Positions 26,261 through 35,242 of a stretch of DNA of 64,000 nucleotides are shown piece after piece. The stretch comes from Sphaerothrix epifaneia (GTDB taxonomy: Bacteria; Cyanobacteriota; Cyanobacteriia; Phormidesmidales; Phormidesmidaceae), in NCBI RefSeq assembly GCF_042788235.1, contig NZ_JBHZOL010000086.1, forward strand, positions 70,739 to 134,738, written 5' to 3'. The translations under genes and the position numbers were made by a program. The number at the start of each line of letters is the position of its first letter. Position 1 is the stretch's first letter. Under the pieces are notes generated by a model, which was given only the letters and a program-made list of their open reading frames with translations, was not told where the DNA came from and made no database searches.

Positions 26261-29200
26261 TTAGTCTACTGTGACTCGAAAACGGATATAACCATAAACT
26301 CCAGCCGACAGAGGCGTATTAATTTTATCCACTTGTACCCACAACGCTCCATTACTGTTTTCAGTGCTGGGAAAATCCTGGCCGCTGTTACGATCAGCCC
26401 GACAAATCCCAACCCCAGGCACATCAGAGTGCGCCACAGTTGTGTTAGGGGCAAAGTATTCCCCTTCGTCAGTATTGCGGCTGTCATCCCATGAGACTGG
26501 CGCATTGGTGCCAAAGGTGAGTTCACCGCTGCCTGCCACGTAAGTAGTGTACGTAGGTACCAAATCACAGATATTCACTTTTCTAATATCAGTGGTACCG
26601 CTTGACAGAAAATAGATGGTGTACTCCAGTTCATCATCTGGCTTGACCACACCTGCATTGATTTGGCCTAACAAGAAGCCGCTAGGCCAACCCGGATCGT
26701 CATCATCAGCACTGTTAGGATCAGCAACAACCGTGTTGAGGGGAGTGCTGTCGTTGGGATTTTGGCTGCGATCGCCGTTGATCGCTGTAATCCGCTTCAC
26801 CAGTCGTAAGCCAGGGTCAGTAGCAGGAGGAGCTGCCTCATAGCAGTATTGAAAAGTATGCAGACCAATCGTAGCTGTACTATTGTTACCGACCTCATCC
26901 TTACCTGAAATAATGGTGATGTTATCGACAGGGACGGAAATCGTCAGGGTGTAGGTATTGGAATTGACATCCGTGCCCCCAGTTGTACTACTGCTGACGA
27001 CTGTGTCACTTTGGCCATCGCCATTGGTATCTTTGAGCGTCATACCAGGACTGAGGTTGCTGAAGTTTGCTGCCGTAATTTGAATGGGAGTGCCTTGATA
27101 GCTAGCAAAAATAGTAGTCCCGTCGCTGCTATTCAAACCACTGCCTATCATTGAAAAGCTGGTTAGCGGCGTGGGAAAGGATAAAACGTAGGTAGCCTCA
27201 TTGTTGGTAGGAATATAGTCAGGCACAGTTTGCGGTTGTAAGTATAGGTAGTCACCGATGAAGCCATCAGCCTGTACCTGTACGCCATTAGCCCAAGTAC
27301 CACTCCCACTCAGAAAAGCACTGAAATTCATAGTGCCGTTGAAAAATGACAGCGGCTGCGAATTCTGGAGCGGCGTGTTGTAAGAATAGTTAGCAGTATT
27401 GAACGTAGATGACGAAGGCGATATACAGACTGAACCACCCGTTGAAGGTGAAGGTGCGATCGCAACCTGATAGTCTTCCACCTCACCATCGCTAGCAGCC
27501 CCACCGGGTGTATTAGCATTGAGGCTAGGGTCGGAAGTGAAGCGAAAACGGGCATAGGTGATGCTATCGGGGCTACCATTGACGACGATACCACTCCAGG
27601 TCAAATCGCCTGCTGGCGTCCCTGCATTGATGGCAACACTTTTATACTCACCCGATTCAAAAGTGTTGTTATTGTTAAAGTCCACCCAGGCATGGAGTGT
27701 CCCCGTTCCTGTAGCCACAATCCTGTTTGCAGGAAGAGTGTAACTCGTGTCTCCATCTGTGAGGGTTGGTAGGGTAATGCCATCATCTTCAGCGCCATCC
27801 CCACTACCGTCTAGCGGCTTAGCAGCATCAGCCTCGCGGTCGGGCGGGGTAGTTCCCAAATAGATACCGCTGACAACTGTATGACTGGGGCCAACCGGGT
27901 CGCTGTTACCACTGTTACCTGCCAATTTGTCGGTACCATAACTGTCAGGAGCATCACCGTAGTCAAAGCAAGTATTAACACTTCCAGCAATACTTGTAGT
28001 CAAGTCTGTCAAACTAACTTGTTGAACAACCCCTGCAGTTCCAGCAGTCGCACCATTAGAAGTGTTGTTACGAGATCCGGTATTGTTGGTAACGATTCCT
28101 GACGAACCGCCACCTAAATTAGCAGTAATACCGCCTGTCGCATAAACGACACCACCGCCGCCGCCACCGCCTGGGCCATCCAGCTCGACAGTATTATTCT
28201 CATTTAAGTCGCCACCAACGCCACCCGCCGCATTAACTGTTAAACCACCGACATTGCCAGAGGCAGTTGCCACTAAGACAGTACCGCCAGCTCCGCCCCC
28301 ACCGCCAGCATCTGGCAAAGAACCTGCAGGACTATCAATACCGTCTGCGCCTCTAGCATTGACCACACCATTGCCACTAATGCTGCCAGCGCGGATGATC
28401 ACCATGCCGCCACCCCCACCCCCAGCACCAGAAGGTTTAGCCTGGTCGTTAGTATCACCTGCGCCGCCGCCGCCGCCTAACATCAGGCGCAAAGGGTCAG
28501 CTGACAAGGCTTTACCACCAAAGCCGCCTACATAGACATCATACTGAGGCGGTGTTCTACCAGCTTGAGCGTGACCATTATAGGATCTGCCGCCTCTACC
28601 GCCATTACCGCCATTAGCGCCTCCACCTCCACCAGAGTTGTGTTCGTTGCCGCCGCCGCCAGCATTGCCGGGTGCTCCCCTGCCTTCATCGCCATTGGGG
28701 TAGTTAGCCGCACCCAGATCAGTAGTGACTGTGGATGAACGTACATTAAACGCCCCAAAAGGCTGTATTGAAACGATTCGGGGTGTACCCGCAATTCCTT
28801 CGCCCTTAGGGGCATCAATCCCCTGATTCAAACCCTGACTGGTTGTGCGGAAGGGAGAGGGAGATTGAGAACCTCCGTTGTCGTTATCAGCATCACCATT
28901 AGGGTTAGAACCGCCTCCCCGAAACCCTAACCCGTTCACATCAACCACACTACCAGGGGCGAATGTGAGCTGCTGGGCCACATCGACAGCCACAATACCG
29001 CCAGAGGCACCGTTCCATTGAGCAGCCGTAGTTAGCGTGCCTGTTACCGTAGCACTCGAATACTGAGGTACACGAACAACTTGGTAAGTGCGCTGTCCAT
29101 GGGTAGCCGTAGCTGTCTGGTTTCGGTATGAGTACTGGGTAGTCCCTTGAATGGGTATTGACCCACCGCTTATCGGCCCATCTGCAATCACATATTCGTA

Positions 29201-29740
29201 CAGCCCAGTGTTGTTCAAGCTGGTGTAGCCACTTGCCCCTAAAGCTGGTGGTGCGATACTGGTATCGCTAGACACATCTCCACCCACTCCATCTCCATAA
29301 GCATCCGTGTTGGTAGAGTTGATGTCAGCATCCTGCATTTGAATGACGATCAACAGGTCGCCTTTTTGGATCGGCGTTTGGTTGCCATTGGGATTAATAG
29401 CCCCTACAGGGATGGAAGTTACACCAGCAGCAACAACAGTTTCTGAAGCTCCTGCATAATAGGTGTTGACAATACCACTAATCGTACCTGTCCCGTCTTT
29501 GCCGACTACTGGACAAGCAGATGCGTCTTGGGCATAGGCTGTCTGTATGGGGAACAACAGCTGCGAAGGAATCAGACTCCCAGAAACTAAGAGAGTTCCG
29601 GCTAGGCTCAGCGCTTTTTTCACTACGATAAATTTAGACTGCTGGCGATGGTTAGTTCCCTGTAAGTCTTTAAATAGAGATTGCATAGGTCTTTTAGGGA
29701 TGAAGGGACTAAACAGCGGTTTTGACAAAATTTTCCTCAT
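26261..29740 (-). CDS. secreted glycine-rich GEVED protein with DUF11-like C-terminus
   Basis: 1159-residue protein. The N-terminus is long (about 45 residues before the hydrophobic LSLAGTLLVSGSLIPSQLLF), ending near TAYAQDAS, so the signal peptide is atypical or the true start is at the internal Met19. Residues about 75-300 form a beta-rich domain (GTISGIVNTYYAG). Residues about 270-600 are glycine-rich with repeated GGGGGAGG runs. A GEVED domain starts DYGDAPDSYGTDKL and ends ASDGEVEDYQV. A Cys-flanked beta domain follows, and the last 170 residues (LRLVKRITAING, DDELEYTIYFLSSG, ICDLVPTYTTYV) match the end of the 1353-residue protein. It is probably a surface or matrix protein. No enzyme motif is visible. 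Confidence 0.8.
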   Translation of the reverse strand: MRKILSKPLFSPFIPKRPMQSLFKDLQGTNHRQQSKFIVVKKALSLAGTLLVSGSLIPSQLLFPIQTAYAQDASACPVVGKDGTGTISGIVNTYYAGASETVVAAGVTSIPVGAINPNGNQTPIQKGDLLIVIQMQDADINSTNTDAYGDGVGGDVSSDTSIAPPALGASGYTSLNNTGLYEYVIADGPISGGSIPIQGTTQYSYRNQTATATHGQRTYQVVRVPQYSSATVTGTLTTAAQWNGASGGIVAVDVAQQLTFAPGSVVDVNGLGFRGGGSNPNGDADNDNGGSQSPSPFRTTSQGLNQGIDAPKGEGIAGTPRIVSIQPFGAFNVRSSTVTTDLGAANYPNGDEGRGAPGNAGGGGNEHNSGGGGGANGGNGGRGGRSYNGHAQAGRTPPQYDVYVGGFGGKALSADPLRLMLGGGGGAGDTNDQAKPSGAGGGGGGMVIIRAGSISGNGVVNARGADGIDSPAGSLPDAGGGGGAGGTVLVATASGNVGGLTVNAAGGVGGDLNENNTVELDGPGGGGGGGVVYATGGITANLGGGSSGIVTNNTGSRNNTSNGATAGTAGVVQQVSLTDLTTSIAGSVNTCFDYGDAPDSYGTDKLAGNSGNSDPVGPSHTVVSGIYLGTTPPDREADAAKPLDGSGDGAEDDGITLPTLTDGDTSYTLPANRIVATGTGTLHAWVDFNNNNTFESGEYKSVAINAGTPAGDLTWSGIVVNGSPDSITYARFRFTSDPSLNANTPGGAASDGEVEDYQVAIAPSPSTGGSVCISPSSSTFNTANYSYNTPLQNSQPLSFFNGTMNFSAFLSGSGTWANGVQVQADGFIGDYLYLQPQTVPDYIPTNNEATYVLSFPTPLTSFSMIGSGLNSSDGTTIFASYQGTPIQITAANFSNLSPGMTLKDTNGDGQSDTVVSSSTTGGTDVNSNTYTLTISVPVDNITIISGKDEVGNNSTATIGLHTFQYCYEAAPPATDPGLRLVKRITAINGDRSQNPNDSTPLNTVVADPNSADDDDPGWPSGFLLGQINAGVVKPDDELEYTIYFLSSGTTDIRKVNICDLVPTYTTYVAGSGELTFGTNAPVSWDDSRNTDEGEYFAPNTTVAHSDVPGVGICRADRNSGQDFPSTENSNGALWVQVDKINTPLSAGVYGYIRFRVTVD

Positions 29741-29797
29741 GGGCGATCGCAGAGCAAATTACCAAGCCAGTTCCCTTAGGGAGGAGACACGGCTCAA

Positions 29798-31405
29798 TTA
29801 GTAATCGGCTGTACCCAGCTCGGCCAAAAGCCGTATGGTTGCATTGCGAGCAGGTTCTGACGTGCCATAGCGAGGGTCAGTGGCAATGGCGCTAAAGGTA
29901 TCGCCTGGTTGTAGATTGGTAGCGGTGTAGCTAAAACGCCCTTGTTCATCGGTTTGGATAGTGGCCACAGGTTCGCTCAACGGCCCAAAATCCTCAGTTG
30001 TACCCTGACTAAGGTAGAGTTCTATTACTGAGCCGGGGTCAGCAACACCGTCCAAGATCACTTGCCCGTTGCGAATGAGAAAGTCTCTACTCAAAAATTG
30101 AGGAGCATTGATTGCATTGTTAGCGGTATCTTGCCGACGGTTGCGGGAATTGCGAAGTGGATTGGGGCCATCACCCCGCTGATAGTGGGTTTCTCCCGTT
30201 TGGCGACGGGCTGTGAGGTCAATACTAAGCCCCTTAATAGCCTCAAAGCGATTGTGGAGAATCTGATTGCGATCGCTTTGGGGATAAGCGGCAACGACCA
30301 CCCCCGGCCCATTTTGCTGACGAATCACGTTATCAATCACCTGATGATCGTTACCCATAAGGTAGATGGCCGCTTGCTCTAGTCGCTGGCCGTTCGCTTC
30401 TAGCTGATTGGCCTGAATCGTGACGGCACCGCTCGTCTTAAACAGAAAAACACCGCTGCCATAGCTGCGATAAATTTCGTTTTGCCTGATCTGAGTTCCG
30501 GCTACTTCCCCTTCTAGCCGAATTGCATCTGGCATTCCCCGCGACCCATTATCAGTAAATTGATTTTCAGAAATTTCCAGCCCAGTTGCTCGCACCGAAG
30601 TAATCACACCGCTGCCACTATGGGCGGCAATGAAGTTCTGCTGCACCACTGTATCGATACCTTGCAGAATGTATACGCCAAAAGCTGAAGGAATCGTAGC
30701 GGGTTCTCCAGTCGGCGATATGCCTAGCCAATTTTGCTCAATGACGACTCCTTGAGGTGGAATATTCTCGTCGTTAAATGGTGAATCGCTATTGGGCAGG
30801 TACTGTGTGCTTGTATCAGGAGGGGGCAGGCGATGGGCAACCAAAATATCTGCTGGCAAAATTGCTTCATCGCCCCAGTTCTGGGTTGTAAAACCATAGA
30901 GACTCAGTCCTCGTACCGTGACGTTGTCAGCCACGATTGTCAACCCTCGAAATACGCCTGAGGTTGCCGCTGTTGTAATGGCTACTGCTGGAGGTGGGGT
31001 GTTTGCCTCAACTGCCCCTGACCCATAACCTGGCTGGGTGCTGCCGTCAATTAGTAAGGTGGGTCGTGTAATTTCAGGCAACAGATCGGTTAGCGTAATC
31101 GGTGTCGTGGTAGGAAGGTTAAAAGTAATTTCAGGGCGATCGCCAGCCGCTAACCTTTCAACTTGAGCTTTTTCGGCAGCGCTGAGCTGTTCAAGTGTCA
31201 GTATTCCATTGCTGAGGCTGATAGCTTCTCGCAATGTCAGTTCGGCATCAGCAGCAACTGGGCCATCCGATGAGCTATTCACTGTTACACGCAGTACGGG
31301 TAAATCTTCCGTAGAGCTGACATTGTCGGCGATCGCCAGCGGTGTTGCCAATCCTGTAGCCAAACCAGCTAAAAGTAACGTTTTTAATAGTTGAAACCGT
31401 TTCAT
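29798..31405 (-). CDS. secreted right-handed beta-helix protein with CSLREA-like start
   Basis: 535-residue exported protein. Signal peptide MKRFQLLKTLLLAGLATG through AIADN, then an N-terminal segment with the CSLREA-type element ELTLREAISLSNG and IDGSTQPGYGSG, then a parallel beta-helix of about 250 residues with recurring Asn-rich turn motifs (VIEQNWLGIS, VQQNFIAAHSGSG, IRQNEIYRSYGSG, IQANQLEANG). A beta-sandwich-like tail (VILDGVADPGSVIELYL, GRFSYTATNLQPGDTFSA) closes the chain. Architecture suits a surface fibre or polysaccharide-associated protein. It is 57 bases upstream of the 1159-residue gene and 69 bases downstream of the barrel gene. Confidence 0.85.
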   Translation of the reverse strand: MKRFQLLKTLLLAGLATGLATPLAIADNVSSTEDLPVLRVTVNSSSDGPVAADAELTLREAISLSNGILTLEQLSAAEKAQVERLAAGDRPEITFNLPTTTPITLTDLLPEITRPTLLIDGSTQPGYGSGAVEANTPPPAVAITTAATSGVFRGLTIVADNVTVRGLSLYGFTTQNWGDEAILPADILVAHRLPPPDTSTQYLPNSDSPFNDENIPPQGVVIEQNWLGISPTGEPATIPSAFGVYILQGIDTVVQQNFIAAHSGSGVITSVRATGLEISENQFTDNGSRGMPDAIRLEGEVAGTQIRQNEIYRSYGSGVFLFKTSGAVTIQANQLEANGQRLEQAAIYLMGNDHQVIDNVIRQQNGPGVVVAAYPQSDRNQILHNRFEAIKGLSIDLTARRQTGETHYQRGDGPNPLRNSRNRRQDTANNAINAPQFLSRDFLIRNGQVILDGVADPGSVIELYLSQGTTEDFGPLSEPVATIQTDEQGRFSYTATNLQPGDTFSAIATDPRYGTSEPARNATIRLLAELGTADY

Positions 31406-31474
31406 AGTTTTGCGTTTGAGGGAATGCGCAGAAGTCAGGTGAGTTGCTTGTTTCGGTAACAGCGCTAGATTTGG

Positions 31475-34400
31475 TTATTCATTGGTAGCGGTTTCAACGG
31501 CAGAAACAGGTTGGATGACGGGCTGTGAACCAAAACCATCAAACAAGTTATTAAGCTTGGCTGTAATACCCACATAAAGACCGCTAGCTGAGCGATCGCT
31601 GCCAGTAAAATCGCGATCGTTGGCTCCACCAAAGCTATAGCCCGTGTAGAGACGGAGATCTGGCGTCATGTAATACCCCAATTCCAAAGCTCCACCAAAT
31701 TCGCTATAACCACTGCTGCCAATCCAGCGTGCTTCAGCCGTCAAATCCCAGTCGTAGCCAAAGCGATAAGTGGCTCGTATCTGTGCCAAGTGCACAGCGT
31801 TAGTAGAACTAAATTCATCGACTACGACATCTCCTACAGCACCACCAATACGGGTTGAACTATTACGGAAGGCATACTTGCCATAAAGCTCCCACTGCCA
31901 GTTGGGGGCATAGATGGCCTCAGCCGAAAGCAAGTGTTCCTCAGAGTTAATGTCGGAGCCGAAAAGAAGATTCGTAGGCAAGCTAGAAGGATTGATCCGA
32001 TGCTCGTAGCGCAACAAAGCATTAAAGCGATCGTCGTTCGGATCGCGATAAGCCAGCCCTAGCTTGAGGGTGCTAGAACCATTAAGTCCCTCAAGCCCTT
32101 GATTAGCAGCACTAGCCCACTCGTAGTTGAAGAGAGCGCTAACGGCAGGGGTCAGGCGGCCTAAAGCAGAAGCTGTGAAGACTGTGTTTGATCCTTGAGA
32201 TGAGGTGCGGTGTTCTAGGCGGGCATTAGCTTGATAATCCGGGTTGTCTGTATAAGCCAGACCAATGCTGAAGCTATCGCCGTTAGTTAGCTGAAGGGCA
32301 GAAGCTCCAGAGCCGACTGCAAAGGGTTGGGCAAAGGTAGCTCCGGCCGCAGTAGAACCATAGAGATTATTAAAGATATGCTCGTAAGCCAAATCTAAAC
32401 GCAGACCAGGAGCCAATGTAAAGCCTTGGTCAAACCCTATAGCACCACCAATTTGCTGCCCTTCAATCACCGAAAAGCGACCGTGAATGGTTGTATCCGC
32501 GCTTAAGTTGTATTCGCCTGAGAGGTCAACCGTCGTAATAGAGTCGCGATAGTTTAGACCGCCATCGCCAAAGAAAATTTGATTGACACCCAACGAAATT
32601 CCTGGCATTAGCTGCCAGTTCATACCAAATAGAGTGCGGTTAGGATAAAGGGGGTCACTCTCTGAAGAAAGGTTGAGTTCGTTTTGGGCATAAACAGTAG
32701 TGTTGTTGCCCAGATTAGTCGAAAGACGAGTGCGAATTTGATCTGAATTAGCAGTTAGGCGATCGATGGCAGCACGATCGATGCGATCGCGGTGAATCCA
32801 GTCTAGTTCTAAGTTGCTGTCACCCAGCCGTTGAGATAAACCAACCGAATAAGTTGTCAGAGAGTTGTCTACCCGGCTACCCGGTAAGGGAGAACTACCA
32901 GGTGTAAGCAAGTCTGCTAGCGTGAGTAGCGGTCGGGGAGCGGTACCTTCATTATTTTCTTGATCGAACTGTAGCCGCAGCGCAGTGTCATCTGCAATCC
33001 GGGCGTTGATTTGCGCTCCATAGCGAGTTTGCCCCGGTGTAAAGCTGGTTGTAGCCTGATTATTAAAGCCAGGGTCGGTATGGCGATAGTAAGCCCGACC
33101 TTGTAGCCAGTCAGAAACTGAGCCATCTAGTTCAACGCGATAAGCCGAACCACTGATTGGCCCCGACAAGTCAAAGTCGCTAGACGAGTAAGCATATTCG
33201 GCAATCAGTCTGGTGGTGTCGCCAAAGGAAATTTGGGCATCGGCACCCATGAGTTCAAACTCGCGGTTGCCCTGATTTTCTTGTAGATAGCTCGCACCAA
33301 TCCAGCTAGATTGGTTGAGCGTGCGATCGAGGTTGTATTGTATTCTGCCGCCAATAATATTAGTGCTTTCGCCTTGGCTTTCATACTGATAGGTTGCAAC
33401 GATGCGGCGTACCAAAACTTGACCAAAATCATCTACAGCCGTACGCAAGATGGCGTCGCGAAAGAGAACTGTACCGCGATCGTAGTCAATTTCGTAGTCA
33501 CTACCGCGAAACACTTGCTGTCGTTCAACCACAGTGCCGGGGCGATCGAGTTCTTCAAATTCAATAAAAATGCTTTCGCTACCAGGAACAATCAGGCGGC
33601 GGGAGAGAAAGTAGTTGCCGCTGGTTCCGTCAGGGGCGATCGTGTCTCGCTGAAAGCCTTCAATATTGTTTCCGTAAAAGCCCGTCAGCGCCAAATCGCC
33701 CAGGTTGTAGTTGAACTTGAAGCCATGAAGTTGACGATTGGTAGCGGTGAAAAGCTGAGAGGCGTTGGAGAACTCTTCAGTGCTGTAGTCTCCCCACATG
33801 ACGTAGTCACTGCCAGCACCTAATACGGGAGACGTTCGCTCTAATCGTAAGTAAAGGTTGTCAATAGAAGGGGCGATTACATCCCGTTGGGAATCGTCAC
33901 CATAGACTGGATATTTGTTATCGCAGTTGCTGTCTTGCCGAAATAGCGAAACATTGCCCGCACAGTCTTCATTGAGGGGGCGATCGCTGTTATAAGCTCC
34001 AGTAAAGAGCCACTCCCCAATACTGCCTGTTGCGAATACAGCAGCGTCGAGATCAAGTTCATAACGATTGTCACCATCAGCAGGCAAAAAGTCGCGATAG
34101 CTGCTGTAGAAATTCGTGCCACGAGCCCCAAAACTCAGATCGACAACCCCACTCACCAAAGTAGGGCGTTGTTGCGTCACAAACTGCACCTGACCAAAAG
34201 CTATCAGGGTATTGCTGACGGCCTGTAGCTGAACCAAATGAGCTTCCAGAGAAGACTTTAACTCTGCGGTGAAATACCCATTCTGAGCTTGTACCTGAAA
34301 TCCAGGCGTATCCGGTGAATAGTCAGCACTTACAAACTCTCCATCACTGGCGGTAAGGGTAACCACCGCATCCCAGGTAGAACGATTGCCGTTTTCGTCA

Positions 34401-35242
34401 AGGAGTTCACCCTGCACCGTAACGGTTGATCGGCCATCGGCAGCGACTTCTGCTTGCCGTGTCCCAACTGTCAACTCCGTAGGGGCACCCCGTACCTGTA
34501 CCTCAACCGCAGTCAGGGGAGTGCTATCTCCTTGGGCCGTCACTGTAATTTGGTTGACACCCGATTTTAGTGACACTCCGTACCAAGTTTCAGTCACCAG
34601 TCCGGTTTCGGCGTTGGTTTCCGTACGACCAATTAACTCTGTATTCACCACCGAGTCATTGACCCGTAGCTGCACAGTTGCCCCACTGGGGTACTGCAAA
34701 ATTACTGTGGCTGCGGGTACATCCAAAATGCTGCCAACAGTTGGTGTTAGAATTTGCACCTGACTGGCATTAAAGCGAGATGCAGGAGATACTTCAGACG
34801 CTTCATCTGCGGTGGATGGTGTGGTTTCTACCCTTTCAACCAAATTGAGTTCATCAGCACGGCCTTGGGAAACCGTCGCTTCGTTAGCAAAGCGGCCAGC
34901 GCTGGCATCAGCCTCAACTGCGATCGCAGCTTGTGATCCAAGGTTAGTGGCAGTGGCTGCCGTGGTTTCCTCTCGGATTTCTGAGAACTGATTAGTTTGA
35001 GAGTTACTAAACTGCACACCCGTTTCACCGCCAAGGGTGGTAGTAACGCTGTTACCCGGTAAGGTCACTTGTCCCGCATCGGCAGTGAGTTGCGCATTGT
35101 TTTGCTGGGCTTCTTGTTGAGGAGTAGCCTCCAGCGCCTCGGCAAAAGCGGGTTGGAGCGAAGTGAACATGCCAACGCCGCCTGTGACGGTTGCCATTAG
35201 GCCAGCACCCAGCCGAGCATGTTTGTTTTGCTGGCGTGACAT
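31475..35242 (-). CDS. outer-membrane beta-barrel protein with N-terminal Ig-like domains
   Basis: 1255-residue protein with a signal peptide (MSRQQNKHARLGAGLMATV to PAFAEALEA), a low-complexity linker, two Ig-like domains (about 165-250, ATVILQYPSGATVQLRVND; about 255-350, invasin-like ELTVGTRQAEVAADGRSTVT), then about 900 residues of alternating amphipathic strands with aromatic ends, typical of a large barrel. A two-Cys loop (NEDCAGN to SNCDNKYPVYGD) and the motif GSDYEIDYDRGTVLF occur before the main barrel strands. The chain ends with a barrel strand LYVGITAKLNNLF plus a short tail, so it may not end in the usual C-terminal aromatic. AGGAGG lies seven bases before the ATG, and the start overlaps the upstream stop (TAATG). 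Likely partner or exporter of the neighbouring surface proteins. Confidence 0.85.
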   Translation of the reverse strand: MSRQQNKHARLGAGLMATVTGGVGMFTSLQPAFAEALEATPQQEAQQNNAQLTADAGQVTLPGNSVTTTLGGETGVQFSNSQTNQFSEIREETTAATATNLGSQAAIAVEADASAGRFANEATVSQGRADELNLVERVETTPSTADEASEVSPASRFNASQVQILTPTVGSILDVPAATVILQYPSGATVQLRVNDSVVNTELIGRTETNAETGLVTETWYGVSLKSGVNQITVTAQGDSTPLTAVEVQVRGAPTELTVGTRQAEVAADGRSTVTVQGELLDENGNRSTWDAVVTLTASDGEFVSADYSPDTPGFQVQAQNGYFTAELKSSLEAHLVQLQAVSNTLIAFGQVQFVTQQRPTLVSGVVDLSFGARGTNFYSSYRDFLPADGDNRYELDLDAAVFATGSIGEWLFTGAYNSDRPLNEDCAGNVSLFRQDSNCDNKYPVYGDDSQRDVIAPSIDNLYLRLERTSPVLGAGSDYVMWGDYSTEEFSNASQLFTATNRQLHGFKFNYNLGDLALTGFYGNNIEGFQRDTIAPDGTSGNYFLSRRLIVPGSESIFIEFEELDRPGTVVERQQVFRGSDYEIDYDRGTVLFRDAILRTAVDDFGQVLVRRIVATYQYESQGESTNIIGGRIQYNLDRTLNQSSWIGASYLQENQGNREFELMGADAQISFGDTTRLIAEYAYSSSDFDLSGPISGSAYRVELDGSVSDWLQGRAYYRHTDPGFNNQATTSFTPGQTRYGAQINARIADDTALRLQFDQENNEGTAPRPLLTLADLLTPGSSPLPGSRVDNSLTTYSVGLSQRLGDSNLELDWIHRDRIDRAAIDRLTANSDQIRTRLSTNLGNNTTVYAQNELNLSSESDPLYPNRTLFGMNWQLMPGISLGVNQIFFGDGGLNYRDSITTVDLSGEYNLSADTTIHGRFSVIEGQQIGGAIGFDQGFTLAPGLRLDLAYEHIFNNLYGSTAAGATFAQPFAVGSGASALQLTNGDSFSIGLAYTDNPDYQANARLEHRTSSQGSNTVFTASALGRLTPAVSALFNYEWASAANQGLEGLNGSSTLKLGLAYRDPNDDRFNALLRYEHRINPSSLPTNLLFGSDINSEEHLLSAEAIYAPNWQWELYGKYAFRNSSTRIGGAVGDVVVDEFSSTNAVHLAQIRATYRFGYDWDLTAEARWIGSSGYSEFGGALELGYYMTPDLRLYTGYSFGGANDRDFTGSDRSASGLYVGITAKLNNLFDGFGSQPVIQPVSAVETATNE

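Noticed and set aside
31475..35242. TonB-dependent receptor annotation for the large barrel
   Set aside because: No TonB box or plug domain is visible at the N-terminus; Ig-like domains occupy that place, so a general barrel description is safer.
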